Shown: positions 35,001 to 43,221 of the stretch, piece by piece | Numbering within the stretch: the stretch's first letter is position 1 | Layout of the letters: each line of letters starts with the position of its first letter | Source: Marifrigoribacter sp047730175 | Lineage (GTDB): Bacteria; Bacteroidota; Bacteroidia; Flavobacteriales; Flavobacteriaceae | Direction: 5' to 3' | DNA length: 64,000 bases | Assembly: GCF_047730175.1 (NCBI RefSeq) | Contig: NZ_CP159833.1 | Span: forward strand, 2,728,001-2,792,000 | Made by a program: the position numbers and the translations under genes | The notes under the pieces: model-generated | What the model was told of the DNA's origin: nothing | The model's input: only the letters and a program-made list of their open reading frames with translations | Databases searched by the model: none

Positions 35001-35028
35001 GTTTAGACCCGTACATCACTTATCTTTG
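34998..35028 (+). promoter_or_regulatory. Promoter of the acylase gene (TTTG-N19-TATCTTTG)
   Basis: TTTG at 34998-35001, exactly 19 bases, then TATCTTTG at 35021-35028. This is the clearest promoter in the window and sits 26 bases before the ATG at 35054. Confidence 0.7.
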
Positions 35029-35053
35029 AGTTCCTCAATTAATATTGACTTAC

Positions 35054-37444
35054 ATGCGCATTATAAAAAAAGTCTTCAAGTTTTTAATCCTATTGTTAAT
35101 CCTATTATGTATTGGAGGTTGGATGTATTATAATCATCTTAAACCTAGCTATTCTGGTGAAATTTCTTTGAATAATATATCTTCTGAAACAACAATTTAT
35201 TACGATGACTATGGGATTCCCCATATCTATGCTGAAAATGAAATTGATGCTTCTGTTGCTCTAGGATATGCACATGCACAAGACCGTTTATGGCAAATGG
35301 AATTATTAAAAAGAATTGCTCCTGGACGTCTTTCAGAAATATTTGGAGAAACAATGCTTAAAAATGACACCTTTTTTGCCAGTACAGGAATTGATGAAGC
35401 TTCTGAAGCAGCATTACAAGGGTTAAATAAAAATAGTGATATCTACAAAATCGTTGAAGGGTATGTAAATGGTATTAATCAATTTATTGAAGAAGGCCCT
35501 ACTCCTATTGAATTTACATTAGTTGGTATTGAAAAAGTTCCTTTTCAAATTAAAGACGTTTATAATATTGTAGGTTACATGGCATTTAGTTTTGCGATGG
35601 CTCAAAAAACAGATCCGCTCTTAAGTAATTTACAACATAAATTAGGGAATGAATATCTGAAAGAATTAAATATAGAGGTGCAAGCCGATACTCAATTAAT
35701 AAAAACTACTAAAGAGAATATAGAAGTATACACTACGATGGTTGCCTCTATCAATGAGCTGATGGAGAAAACACCTATTCCAGCTTTTGAAGGGAGTAAT
35801 AGTTGGGTGCTTAACGAACAAAAAACAAGTACTGGAAAAGTGATATTTGCTAATGACCCACATATTGGATTTTCACAACCAGCAGTTTGGTATGAAGCAC
35901 ATGTTGCGACTCCTACCTATGAAATGTATGGTTATTATTTAGCTGGCTTTCCTTTCCCTTTACTAGGGCATAATCGAGAATTAGCCTATGGTATTACGAT
36001 GTTCGAGAATGATGATATTGATTTTTATAAAGAAGAGAATCATTCTTCTGATAACGGAAAATATAAAACAAGCAAAGGTTTTTTAGACTATACTACTTCA
36101 ACGAAAACTATTAAGGTAAAAGATAAGGAGGATGTTATTCTTTCTGTGAGAAATACCATTCATGGGCCTATTATCAATGATGTAATCAATGGTATTTCTG
36201 AAAGCAGCCCAATTGCAATGTCTTGGCTGTACACACTAGAAGAAAATAAAGTATTGGATGCCATCTATACAATTTCTAGAGCTAAAGAAATGAAAGAAGT
36301 AAAAAAAGGAGCTTCTTTAATTCATGCACCTGGATTAAATATTATGTATGGTGATGCCAAAGGAAATATTGCATGGTGGGCTTCTGCTAAATTGTATAAA
36401 CACAAAGAAAATGTAAATACTAAATTCATTCTAGATGGTACCACTATTAAAATGGATAGCATTCGTTATTTAGATTTTAATGAAAATCCGATGGCTGAAA
36501 ACCCATCATGGAATTATGTGTATTCAGCAAACAATCAACCCGATTCTATAGCAGGAATGTTGTATCCTGGTTATTATTTACCTGAAGATAGAGCTAGACG
36601 AATTGTTCAATTATTAGAACCCAAAGACAATTGGAATGTTACTTCCGTTTCAAAAATGATTAATGACGTTACTTCTTCTGTTACTTCCGAAGTCATTAAA
36701 GAATTTACAAAAGAAATGGATTTTAATTCATTCAATAAAAATGAACAACGAGCGATTGATATTCTTCAGTTATGGGATGGTTCAAATGATGAAGAAAGTG
36801 TTGCTCCTACCATATATAATATGTGGGTATATCAATATTTAAAATTTACTTTCATGGATGAAATGGGAGAAGAACTTTTTAATCAATTCAACTTAACTCA
36901 TTTAGCAAAAAGAGTGGTTGCAGATCATATTAAAAAAGAACAATCTATTTGGTGGGATAATATTGCAACTTCCGAAAAAGAAACTAGAAAAGTGATATTA
37001 GCAGCTTCTTTAAAAGAAGCCGTTGAACTTTTAGAACAACAGCACGGAAATAATATTGTAGGTTGGACTTGGGGTAAAGTAAATAACTTAGAACATCCTC
37101 ATCCTCTTGGAACAGTGCCCATTTTAAATAAAATCTTTGGATTTAATGTGGGTCCTTTTCCTATGAATGGAGCTAGAGAAGTAATTAATAATAGAGGGTA
37201 TTTGTTAAATAATGAAGGGATTTATACTATAAAATCCGGCCCTTCTACGAGAAGAATTATTGATTTTTCAGATGTTGAAAACAGTATCAGTATTTTGCCT
37301 ACAGGGCAATCAGGTGTTTTTGCAAGTAAACATTATGATGATCAAGCTGAAATGTTTAATAAAGGAGAGTTCAGAAAAATGAAAATGAATAAAGAAGAAA
37401 TTATAAACGTCTCAACCAAGTTAATCTTAAAGCCAAAGCAATAA
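35054..37444 (+). CDS. Penicillin acylase-family N-terminal nucleophile hydrolase
   Basis: About 796 residues from the ATG at 35054; an in-frame TTG three codons earlier is less likely. It begins with a membrane-anchor or signal segment (residues 5-25). The Ntn nucleophile is the Ser in EGSNSW near residue 248, where the precursor normally self-cleaves into alpha and beta chains. GIPHIYA and HAQDRLWQME are family blocks of the alpha chain, and NDPHIGFSQP and the NGAREVINNRG region belong to the beta chain. The family hydrolyses amides such as acyl-homoserine lactones, acylated amino acids or beta-lactams; the natural substrate cannot be told from sequence. It probably works in the periplasm. 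Confidence 0.92.
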   Translation: MRIIKKVFKFLILLLILLCIGGWMYYNHLKPSYSGEISLNNISSETTIYYDDYGIPHIYAENEIDASVALGYAHAQDRLWQMELLKRIAPGRLSEIFGETMLKNDTFFASTGIDEASEAALQGLNKNSDIYKIVEGYVNGINQFIEEGPTPIEFTLVGIEKVPFQIKDVYNIVGYMAFSFAMAQKTDPLLSNLQHKLGNEYLKELNIEVQADTQLIKTTKENIEVYTTMVASINELMEKTPIPAFEGSNSWVLNEQKTSTGKVIFANDPHIGFSQPAVWYEAHVATPTYEMYGYYLAGFPFPLLGHNRELAYGITMFENDDIDFYKEENHSSDNGKYKTSKGFLDYTTSTKTIKVKDKEDVILSVRNTIHGPIINDVINGISESSPIAMSWLYTLEENKVLDAIYTISRAKEMKEVKKGASLIHAPGLNIMYGDAKGNIAWWASAKLYKHKENVNTKFILDGTTIKMDSIRYLDFNENPMAENPSWNYVYSANNQPDSIAGMLYPGYYLPEDRARRIVQLLEPKDNWNVTSVSKMINDVTSSVTSEVIKEFTKEMDFNSFNKNEQRAIDILQLWDGSNDEESVAPTIYNMWVYQYLKFTFMDEMGEELFNQFNLTHLAKRVVADHIKKEQSIWWDNIATSEKETRKVILAASLKEAVELLEQQHGNNIVGWTWGKVNNLEHPHPLGTVPILNKIFGFNVGPFPMNGAREVINNRGYLLNNEGIYTIKSGPSTRRIIDFSDVENSISILPTGQSGVFASKHYDDQAEMFNKGEFRKMKMNKEEIINVSTKLILKPKQ

Positions 37445-37466
37445 AATTAAGAAGCTTTAAAATTCC

Positions 37467-37474
37467 TATATTTG
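37467..37474 (+). promoter_or_regulatory. -7 promoter box of the dipeptidase gene
   Basis: TATATTTG (TAnnTTTG) 25 bases before the ATG at 37499, in the 54-base gap after the acylase. Confidence 0.45.
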
Positions 37475-37498
37475 AAATGCTAATCAATACTTCTATCA

Positions 37499-38827
37499 AT
37501 GAAAACTTTCATTCAAAATCTTCCTCCATGGAGTTACTGCCTATTTATTTTTATTTTAATCATTTCCTGTAAAGAAAACCCCAAAGAAGAACCTATGAAA
37601 AAAGTTTCATTAACTGAAGATCAGATTTTTGTTAAAGCAAAAGAAATCCATAAAAAAGTAATAACGCTAGACACACATTGCGATATTAATGTAAAGAATT
37701 TTACAGATTCTATTAATTACACACAAAATTTAGATTCTCAAATTACGCTTCCTAAAATGAAAAAAGGAGGACTAGATGTTGCCTGGTTTATAGTATATAC
37801 AGGGCAAGATTCTCTAACAGATGCTGGGTATAAAAATGCCCTCGAAAATGCAATGTCTAAGTTCAATGCAATTCATAAATTAGTTAATGATATTGCTCCA
37901 GAACAAATTGAATTAGCGCTAAATTCAGATGATGTTAGACGGATATCAGCAGCAGGTAAAAAAGTTGCTATGATTGGTATCGAGAATGGCTATCCTATTG
38001 GAACTGATATTAGTAATGTTGAAAAGTTCTATGATTTAGGTGGAAGGTATATGTCTTTATCTCATAATGGTCATAGTCAGTTATGCGATAGTAATACAGG
38101 CGAAGAAGATGATGTATGGCTTCATAATGGATTAAGTGATCTTGGTAAATTAGTGATCGCAGAAATGAATCGATTAGGAATGATGATTGATGTTTCTCAT
38201 CCTTCTAAAGAAGCTATGCTACAAATGATACAATTAAGTAAGGCTCCTATTATTGCTTCACATTCTTCTGCAAGAGCATTATGCAATCACAGTAGAAATT
38301 TAGATGATGAACAATTAATGTTACTAAAAGAAAATGGTGGTGTTGTTCAAACAGTAGCTTTTAGTTCTTATTTAAATACTGAAAAATATAACAAACGCAA
38401 TGAATCGGTTAAAGTTATAAGCAATCAAATTGGCGATTCATTAGGAACGAAAGTTTTAGAGTGGAGTGAAGTAGGAAAATTGGAACCCTCTAAAAGAGAA
38501 GAATATTATGGTTTTTATGAGAATATGTCTCGCATACGTAAAAATAAATTAGCTAAGATGACAGACCTTCCTCCTGCTGTTAATGTTTCCGATTTTATAG
38601 ATCATATCGATTATCTAGTTGAAAAAATTGGAATTAATCATGTTGGTATCAGTAGTGATTTTGATGGTGGTGGTGGTATTGAAGGTTGGGACGATGCTTC
38701 TGAAACCTTTAATGTAACATTAGAACTTGTAACAAGAGGATATACTGAAGAACAAATTGAAAAACTTTGGAGTGGTAATCTATTACGTGTTCTAGATGAA
38801 GTAGAGAAAGTTGCTGAAGAAATTTAA
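37499..38827 (+). CDS. Membrane dipeptidase, peptidase M19, lipoprotein
   Basis: A 442-residue zinc dipeptidase. A lipoprotein signal ends in IISC (C24). Metal ligands are H60 and D62 (DTHCD), a Glu in GIENGYPIG near residue 163, and the His residues of DVSHPS and ASHSSARA. The DFDGGGGIEGWDD stretch near the C-terminus is the conserved substrate-side Asp region. It cleaves dipeptides, often with a D- or dehydro-amino acid at the second position, at the envelope. It follows the acylase on the same strand, and the two may serve amide or peptide scavenging. Confidence 0.93.
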   Translation: MKTFIQNLPPWSYCLFIFILIISCKENPKEEPMKKVSLTEDQIFVKAKEIHKKVITLDTHCDINVKNFTDSINYTQNLDSQITLPKMKKGGLDVAWFIVYTGQDSLTDAGYKNALENAMSKFNAIHKLVNDIAPEQIELALNSDDVRRISAAGKKVAMIGIENGYPIGTDISNVEKFYDLGGRYMSLSHNGHSQLCDSNTGEEDDVWLHNGLSDLGKLVIAEMNRLGMMIDVSHPSKEAMLQMIQLSKAPIIASHSSARALCNHSRNLDDEQLMLLKENGGVVQTVAFSSYLNTEKYNKRNESVKVISNQIGDSLGTKVLEWSEVGKLEPSKREEYYGFYENMSRIRKNKLAKMTDLPPAVNVSDFIDHIDYLVEKIGINHVGISSDFDGGGGIEGWDDASETFNVTLELVTRGYTEEQIEKLWSGNLLRVLDEVEKVAEEI

Positions 38828-38848
38828 TAAAAATTATAAATCAATTTT

Positions 38849-38875
38849 AAAAGCCTCTTAACGAGGCTTTTTTTT
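38849..38875 (+). terminator. Terminator of the dipeptidase gene
   Basis: The stem AAAAGCCTC/GAGGCTTTT with a TTAAC loop and a T run of nine, 22 bases after the stop codon. Confidence 0.85.
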
Positions 38876-38925
38876 ATACTGGCACTTTTATTGTATATAG
38901 TTAATAGACACTAAATCATTGACAT

Positions 38926-39483
38926 ATGCGAAACAAGAACACTAGTCCACAATTGAATGCAGGAGGTATGGCAGACATTGCCTTCCTATTATTGATCTTC
39001 TTTTTAGTTTCTACGACCATACCTAATGATAAAGGTATTGCAAGAATACTTCCGCCTCCCTGTAAAAATAAAGCTGATTGTTTAGCTGAAATTCATGAGC
39101 GTAATATACTAAGGATTACTACTAATGATAATGGCGAACTACTTATAGCTAATATAAAAACACCCATGAATGAATTGAGAAGTGTGATTAAAGAGTTCAT
39201 TGATAATAATAAAGACGCTAGCTGTACGTATTGTCAAGGTAAAGGATTAGCAAACTCTTCAGATAACCCAAATAAAGCTTCTATATCGTTAAATTTTCAA
39301 AGAAATACCCCTTATAAGTACTTTATACAAGTACAAAATGAATTAACTGCTTCTTATAATGAACTAAGAGAAGAATATTCTAATAAAATATTTCAGAAAA
39401 AAATAAGTCAATTAACAAAGGATGAATTTTCTATAATAAAAGAAGCGTATCCCTATAGGATCACAGAGGCAGACATAAAATAA
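38926..39483 (+). CDS. exbD: ExbD/TolR-type proton-channel subunit (orphan)
   Basis: A 185-residue protein with one N-terminal TM helix (about 16-32) carrying the essential Asp D17 (MADIAFLLLIFFLVST) and a periplasmic domain, as in ExbD/TolR that harvest the proton motive force with ExbB/TolQ. No exbB, tolQ or tonB gene is adjacent. The periplasmic part has four cysteines: C46, C52 and a CTYCQGKG motif at 100-107 that fits the CxxCxGxG pattern of DnaJ zinc fingers. Disulfide or metal binding is possible. Confidence 0.85.
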   Translation: MRNKNTSPQLNAGGMADIAFLLLIFFLVSTTIPNDKGIARILPPPCKNKADCLAEIHERNILRITTNDNGELLIANIKTPMNELRSVIKEFIDNNKDASCTYCQGKGLANSSDNPNKASISLNFQRNTPYKYFIQVQNELTASYNELREEYSNKIFQKKISQLTKDEFSIIKEAYPYRITEADIK

Positions 39484-39637
39484 TTAACTATATATAAATT
39501 AAAATAGATGCTTCTCTCCTCTTTTTAAAGCATTAAACTGTTAAAATATGTTAAAATAGTACTTTGTTTTGCATAGTACTGTAACATATTTGTTATTCTT
39601 TCGTCTATTAAGTATATCAAACAAAAAAACAAAAGTA

Positions 39638-39727
39638 ATGAGAACATTAAACAGTAATCAATTAACAGGGAAAAACAGTAAAACAAAAAGTTATATCTGG
39701 AATACTAAAAGACGTTTCAGAAATTAA
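39638..39727 (+). CDS. Micropeptide, 29 residues, copy 1
   Basis: An ATG at 39638 opens a 29-codon frame ending in TAA. The product begins MRTLNSNQLTGKN and ends SYIWNTKRRFRN. It has eight Lys/Arg, no acidic residues and one Trp. The next gene is a second copy 130 bases downstream. Between the copies, seven codons differ; five of those changes are synonymous and only residues 8 (Q/T) and 15 (K/N) change, while the flanking DNA does not match. That pattern supports real translation under selection. I recognise no family; nucleic-acid binding, ribosome binding, a toxin-like or an antimicrobial role are all conceivable. Confidence 0.6.
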   Translation: MRTLNSNQLTGKNSKTKSYIWNTKRRFRN

Positions 39728-39767
39728 GAAAACAAAATAGTTGAATTAACCAATTTATATAGAAACC

Positions 39768-39857
39768 ATGAGAACATTAAACAGTAATACACTAACAGGA
39801 AAAAATAGTAACACTAAAAGCTATATCTGGAATACTAAAAGACGTTTCAGAAATTAA
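39768..39857 (+). CDS. Micropeptide, 29 residues, copy 2
   Basis: The tandem paralogue of the preceding gene, same length, with T8 and N15 instead of Q8 and K15, so seven basic residues and no acidic ones. The last twelve codons, including the stop, are identical at nucleotide level to copy 1. No separate promoter box was found between the copies, so they are probably on one transcript. Its product is so short that standard gene callers would miss it. Confidence 0.6.
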   Translation: MRTLNSNTLTGKNSNTKSYIWNTKRRFRN

Positions 39858-39919
39858 AAAAGTAAAATTCATCAATTAAATAGTATCAATCAAATATCAT
39901 CAATCAAAAAAAGAGCTTA

Positions 39920-40060
39920 ATGAAAACAATAGATCATATCCAGAAAAGAATAAGCCGAATAGCTCAAAAACAAATCAAATTTGAGTTAAATAAAAAAGGA
40001 TTACTCTACAATGATGAGACATTGTTTTCGAGAAAGAATCACTATCCTCAATGGGTTTAG
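39920..40060 (+). CDS. Small basic protein, 46 residues
   Basis: The ATG at 39920 gives 46 residues starting MKTIDHIQKRISRIAQKQIK and ending NHYPQWV. The first half could form an amphipathic basic helix. It follows the micropeptide pair after 62 bases, and a strong terminator lies 16 bases beyond its stop, suggesting one small transcript carrying all three frames. It has no recognised family. A chance frame is possible, but the gene-terminator spacing argues for it. Confidence 0.45.
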   Translation: MKTIDHIQKRISRIAQKQIKFELNKKGLLYNDETLFSRKNHYPQWV

Positions 40061-40075
40061 CTAGTTGTTGGTTCA

Positions 40076-40106
40076 AAAGGCTGTAATTTTATTACAGCCT
40101 TTTTTT
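40076..40106. terminator. Terminator after the small-protein cluster
   Basis: A 10-bp stem AGGCTGTAAT/ATTACAGCCT with a TTT loop and a seven-T run on the plus strand. It also lies just beyond the stop of the minus-strand DUF1456 gene. Confidence 0.85.
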
Positions 40107-40356
40107 ATTTAGAAGGTTTTGTGTTTTTCTTTGGCATGGGGCCACGTAAATGAATGACCAAACCATTTAAAAAGTTTCTTAATATTTGATCTCCACATTC
40201 TACATACTTTGGGTGGCTCTCATTTCTGAAAAAAGAACCAATTTCGCTTTTAGAAACTTTAAAATCTACTAAGGCACAGATTTCAACTATCTCATCATCT
40301 CTTAACTTTAAAGCTACTCTTAATTTTTTAAAAATATCATTATTTGATAGTGCCAT
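40105..40356 (-). CDS. DUF1456 (YehS-like) single-domain protein
   Basis: An 83-residue protein with one DUF1456 unit: NNDIFKKLRVALKLRDDEIV, then KSEIGSFFRNE and ILRNFLNGLVIHLRG. E. coli YehS has two such units in about 156 residues, so this is the half-length version. Function is unknown; the helical unit may bind RNA or ribosomes. Its ATG is two bases after the stop of the DEAD-box gene, so the two are co-transcribed, which hints at an RNA-linked role. Confidence 0.85.
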   Translation of the reverse strand: MALSNNDIFKKLRVALKLRDDEIVEICALVDFKVSKSEIGSFFRNESHPKYVECGDQILRNFLNGLVIHLRGPMPKKNTKPSK

Positions 40357-40358
40357 GC

Positions 40359-41477
40359 TTACATTTTTAATTCTTTAATACTGATACCAAGCGACTTAGC
40401 AAGGTTATGAAGGTTCGAAGTTTCTTTTGGAGTTACTAATGCAATAGAGTCTCCTTTTTTACCTGCTCTAGCTGTTCTTCCACTTCTATGTGTATAATAT
40501 TCTATCTTTTCAGGTAATTGATGGTGCAATATAAAGCCTAGGTTATTTACATCGATACCTCTCGCAGATACATCTGTTGAGACTAAGATTTGTAAATTGC
40601 CATTTTTAAAAGCACGCATAACCTTATCACGTTCTTTTTGTTGCATATCCCCTTCTAAAGCTTCTACCGAATATCCTTCTTCTTTTAGTTCTTTAGTTAA
40701 TGCCTGTGTTCCAAGTTTTGTTCTACAAAAAATAATACCACGCTCTTCACTTCTTTCATCTAACAATTTAATAATCACATTCACCTTTTCACTTATAGGC
40801 GAAACAACAAAACTGTGGCTGATATTAGCATTTACTAATGAGTTTTTATTTACTACAATTCTTGCAGCATTTGGAGCCATATATTTTGAAATAATACGTT
40901 GGATTTCTTCTGGCATCGTTGCTGAAAATAACCATGTATTTCTCCCTCCACTCGTATGGCCTAAAATAGTATCTAATTCCTTTTTAAAGCCCATGCTCAG
41001 CATTTCATCAGCTTCATCCATTACTAAGGTATTAATACTTCTTAGGTTGATCGTTCCCTTATTTATTAAATCTATTAATCTACCTGGAGTTGCTACAATT
41101 ATATGTGTAGTTCTTTGTAAACGATTGATTTGAATATCAATTTTTTCTCCGCCATAAACAGCTTCAACAAATATCTTCTCTTCTGAATACTTCGTAAACT
41201 TGAAAAGTTGTTTCTTAATTTGTTGTACTAATTCTCTTGTTGGAGATAGTATTAATGCCTGAACCGCAGATGATTTAGGATCTATACCATTTAATATTGG
41301 CAATCCATAGGCTGCAGTTTTACCCGTTCCTGTTTGAGCAAGACCAATAAAATCTGTTTTTGAATGTAATAAAATTGGAATTACTTTCTCCTGAATCTCA
41401 GTAGGATTCTTTATCCCTAATTCTTTTAATGACTTACAATACTGATGATTAACCCCTAAATCTTTGAATGACAACAT
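40359..41477 (-). CDS. DEAD-box RNA helicase, compact
   Basis: A 372-residue helicase core with AQTGTGKT, PTREL, TPGR, DEAD (VMDEADEM), SAT, ARGID and HRSGRTARAG, and almost no C-terminal extension, so RNA specificity may come from partners such as the co-transcribed DUF1456 protein. It likely acts in ribosome biogenesis or RNA turnover. A TATATTTG box is 18 bases upstream of the ATG. Confidence 0.93.
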   Translation of the reverse strand: MLSFKDLGVNHQYCKSLKELGIKNPTEIQEKVIPILLHSKTDFIGLAQTGTGKTAAYGLPILNGIDPKSSAVQALILSPTRELVQQIKKQLFKFTKYSEEKIFVEAVYGGEKIDIQINRLQRTTHIIVATPGRLIDLINKGTINLRSINTLVMDEADEMLSMGFKKELDTILGHTSGGRNTWLFSATMPEEIQRIISKYMAPNAARIVVNKNSLVNANISHSFVVSPISEKVNVIIKLLDERSEERGIIFCRTKLGTQALTKELKEEGYSVEALEGDMQQKERDKVMRAFKNGNLQILVSTDVSARGIDVNNLGFILHHQLPEKIEYYTHRSGRTARAGKKGDSIALVTPKETSNLHNLAKSLGISIKELKM

Positions 41478-41494
41478 AGCTATTTTTAAAAATG

Positions 41495-41502
41495 CAAATA
41501 TA
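41495..41502 (-). promoter_or_regulatory. -7 promoter box of the compact DEAD-box gene
   Basis: The minus strand reads TATATTTG, 18 bases upstream of the ATG at 41477. Confidence 0.45.
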
Positions 41503-41603
41503 GGTTACTAAAGACAAATTGATAGACAAATATTATTTTTAAAATCAATTAAACCTTTTATCTTTTTTGAAGTCAAATAGACTTTAATTAATAAACCATC
41601 TTT

Positions 41604-43001
41604 ATGAAAATCAAATTTGCTTTCCTCTCTATTTCTATTATTGTATTATGTTTATTTGTTAGTGCTACTATCGATTTAGATAATCTTTTCAATTACGAAA
41701 ATCAAACCATTCCAAACTATATCAATAAAGATAATACGACAACAAATCCAATTACAGATGAAGTTGCCACTTTAGGTAGGGTTTTATTTTATGATGCTAA
41801 CCTTTCAAGTAATCAAACCATAGCTTGTGCCAGTTGTCATCAACAAGATAAGGCTTTTGGTGACTCAGAAGTACAGAGTATTGGATTAGAGGGTGGTTTA
41901 ACGGGAAGGCACTCTATGCGTTTAATAAATGCTCGTTTTGCAATTGAAACTCATTTTTTCTGGGATGAAAGAGCTACAACACTAGAAGAACAAACTACTA
42001 TGCCAATTCAAGATCATATAGAAATGGGCTATAGCGGCACGAATGGCGATCCAGATATTAATGATTTAATTTTAGAATTAGAAGAATTAGATTATTATCA
42101 AACATTATTTGAATTTGCTTACGGAGATTCTGAAATCACTGAAGAAAGAATGCAACTGGCTTTAGCTCAATTTATACGAAGCATACAATCATTCGATTCT
42201 AGATTCGATGAAGGACTTACCCAAGTAAATAATATCAATCAAGATTTTCCTAACTATAGCGCACAAGAAAATTTGGGGAAAGACTTATTCATTGCGCCTC
42301 CAAATGGAGGCGGTGCTGGATGTATTGGATGTCACCAAGGACCTGAGTTCGATATCGACCCAAATACATTAAACAACGGTATATTATTAGTTGCTGGAAG
42401 TGATACAGAAATTGATCTTACAAATACAAGAGCTCCTTCGTTACGCGATCTTATGAATCCAGACGGTACACTAAATGGACCTTTAATGCACAATGGTAAT
42501 TTAACTACTTTATTGCAAGTTGTAAATCATTATAATCAAATGCCTAACAATCCCGATAATACCAATTTAGATCCTAGATTGAGAGGTCCTGGAGGGCAAC
42601 CACAAAATTTAAATCTTACTGAAAACGAAAAAGCAGCTATTGTTGCATTTCTAGAAACATTAACCGGTGTAGATGTTTACACGAATGAAAAATGGTCTGA
42701 TCCATTTGATGAAAATGGTGAAATCACAATTATTGGCGGAAATCTTTCTACGGAAGAAAATGATTTTGGAACGAATGTAACGCTCTACCCTAACCCAGTA
42801 ATTGAAAACTTAACTGTTTCTATTTCTGATGGAAATTATTCACTGAATATTTTCAATTTATTAGGACAGAAATTACATTCTGAAACAATGACAAGCAACA
42901 TTGAAATAAATTTATCTAACTTAAATTCAGGTATATATGTTGTTTCAATTCAAGATGTAACAAATCAGAAAAGTTATTCCGAAAAAATTATAAAACGCTA
43001 A
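41604..43001 (+). CDS. Di-haem cytochrome c peroxidase/MauG-family protein with T9SS sorting domain
   Basis: A 465-residue exported protein with a signal segment at 1-21 and two c-type haem sites, CASCH (75-79) and CIGCH (240-244), spaced as in bacterial di-haem peroxidases and MauG-type enzymes. Residues about 390-465 form a type A T9SS sorting domain (VTLYPNPVIENLTVSI, then LNSGIYVVSIQD and a basic end). It should receive haem in the periplasm and then be moved to the surface or outside by T9SS. The likely activity is H2O2 reduction or an oxidative cofactor-forming reaction. Confidence 0.92.
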   Translation: MKIKFAFLSISIIVLCLFVSATIDLDNLFNYENQTIPNYINKDNTTTNPITDEVATLGRVLFYDANLSSNQTIACASCHQQDKAFGDSEVQSIGLEGGLTGRHSMRLINARFAIETHFFWDERATTLEEQTTMPIQDHIEMGYSGTNGDPDINDLILELEELDYYQTLFEFAYGDSEITEERMQLALAQFIRSIQSFDSRFDEGLTQVNNINQDFPNYSAQENLGKDLFIAPPNGGGAGCIGCHQGPEFDIDPNTLNNGILLVAGSDTEIDLTNTRAPSLRDLMNPDGTLNGPLMHNGNLTTLLQVVNHYNQMPNNPDNTNLDPRLRGPGGQPQNLNLTENEKAAIVAFLETLTGVDVYTNEKWSDPFDENGEITIIGGNLSTEENDFGTNVTLYPNPVIENLTVSISDGNYSLNIFNLLGQKLHSETMTSNIEINLSNLNSGIYVVSIQDVTNQKSYSEKIIKR

Positions 43002-43072
43002 TCGGTTTCTTCTATACTGAAAAATTCATTTACTGGTTTATTAAAAAATTCAGAAAGCTTTAAAAGACTCAA
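42998..43072 (-). pseudogene. Possible C-terminal scrap of an XRE-type regulator
   Basis: A 24-codon minus-strand stretch without a valid start reads LLKLSEFFNKPVNEFFSIEE and stops at 42998. It resembles the end of an XRE helix-turn-helix domain (leucine, then FF-N-x-PVN-x-FF). Too short to be certain. Confidence 0.3.
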
Positions 43073-43091
43073 TTTTTAATATTCACACTAT

Positions 43092-43221
43092 TTACTGAAA
43101 TACAAACTTAAAGGCTCCAGATATAATACTTGCTTTTAAACCTGTACTTCTTTCATATTGATTAAAACGAAGGTCAATGCTTATTAAATGAAGTTTCCAA
43201 AGATGACTTTTTGTAAATATC
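43092..43221 (-). pseudogene. C-terminal tail of an outer-membrane beta-barrel protein
   Basis: A 43-codon minus-strand frame without an ATG ends in SGAFKFVFQ and stop. Alternating residues (LISIDLRFNQYERSTGLKAS) and a final aromatic strand are typical of the last hairpin of flavobacterial outer-membrane barrels. It lies directly after the stop of the secreted protein gene at 43222, in a different frame, so the front of the barrel gene has been lost. Confidence 0.45.

Noticed and set aside
39638..39857. Tandem repeat read as a CRISPR-like or simple non-coding repeat
   Set aside because: Only two units of 90 bases exist, both are open frames with start and stop, and the differences are mostly third-position changes.
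40597..41133. A 178-codon plus-strand frame opposite the compact DEAD-box helicase
   Set aside because: It is long but entirely antisense to conserved helicase motifs, and its product is a Ser/Ile/Phe-rich shadow without any motif.
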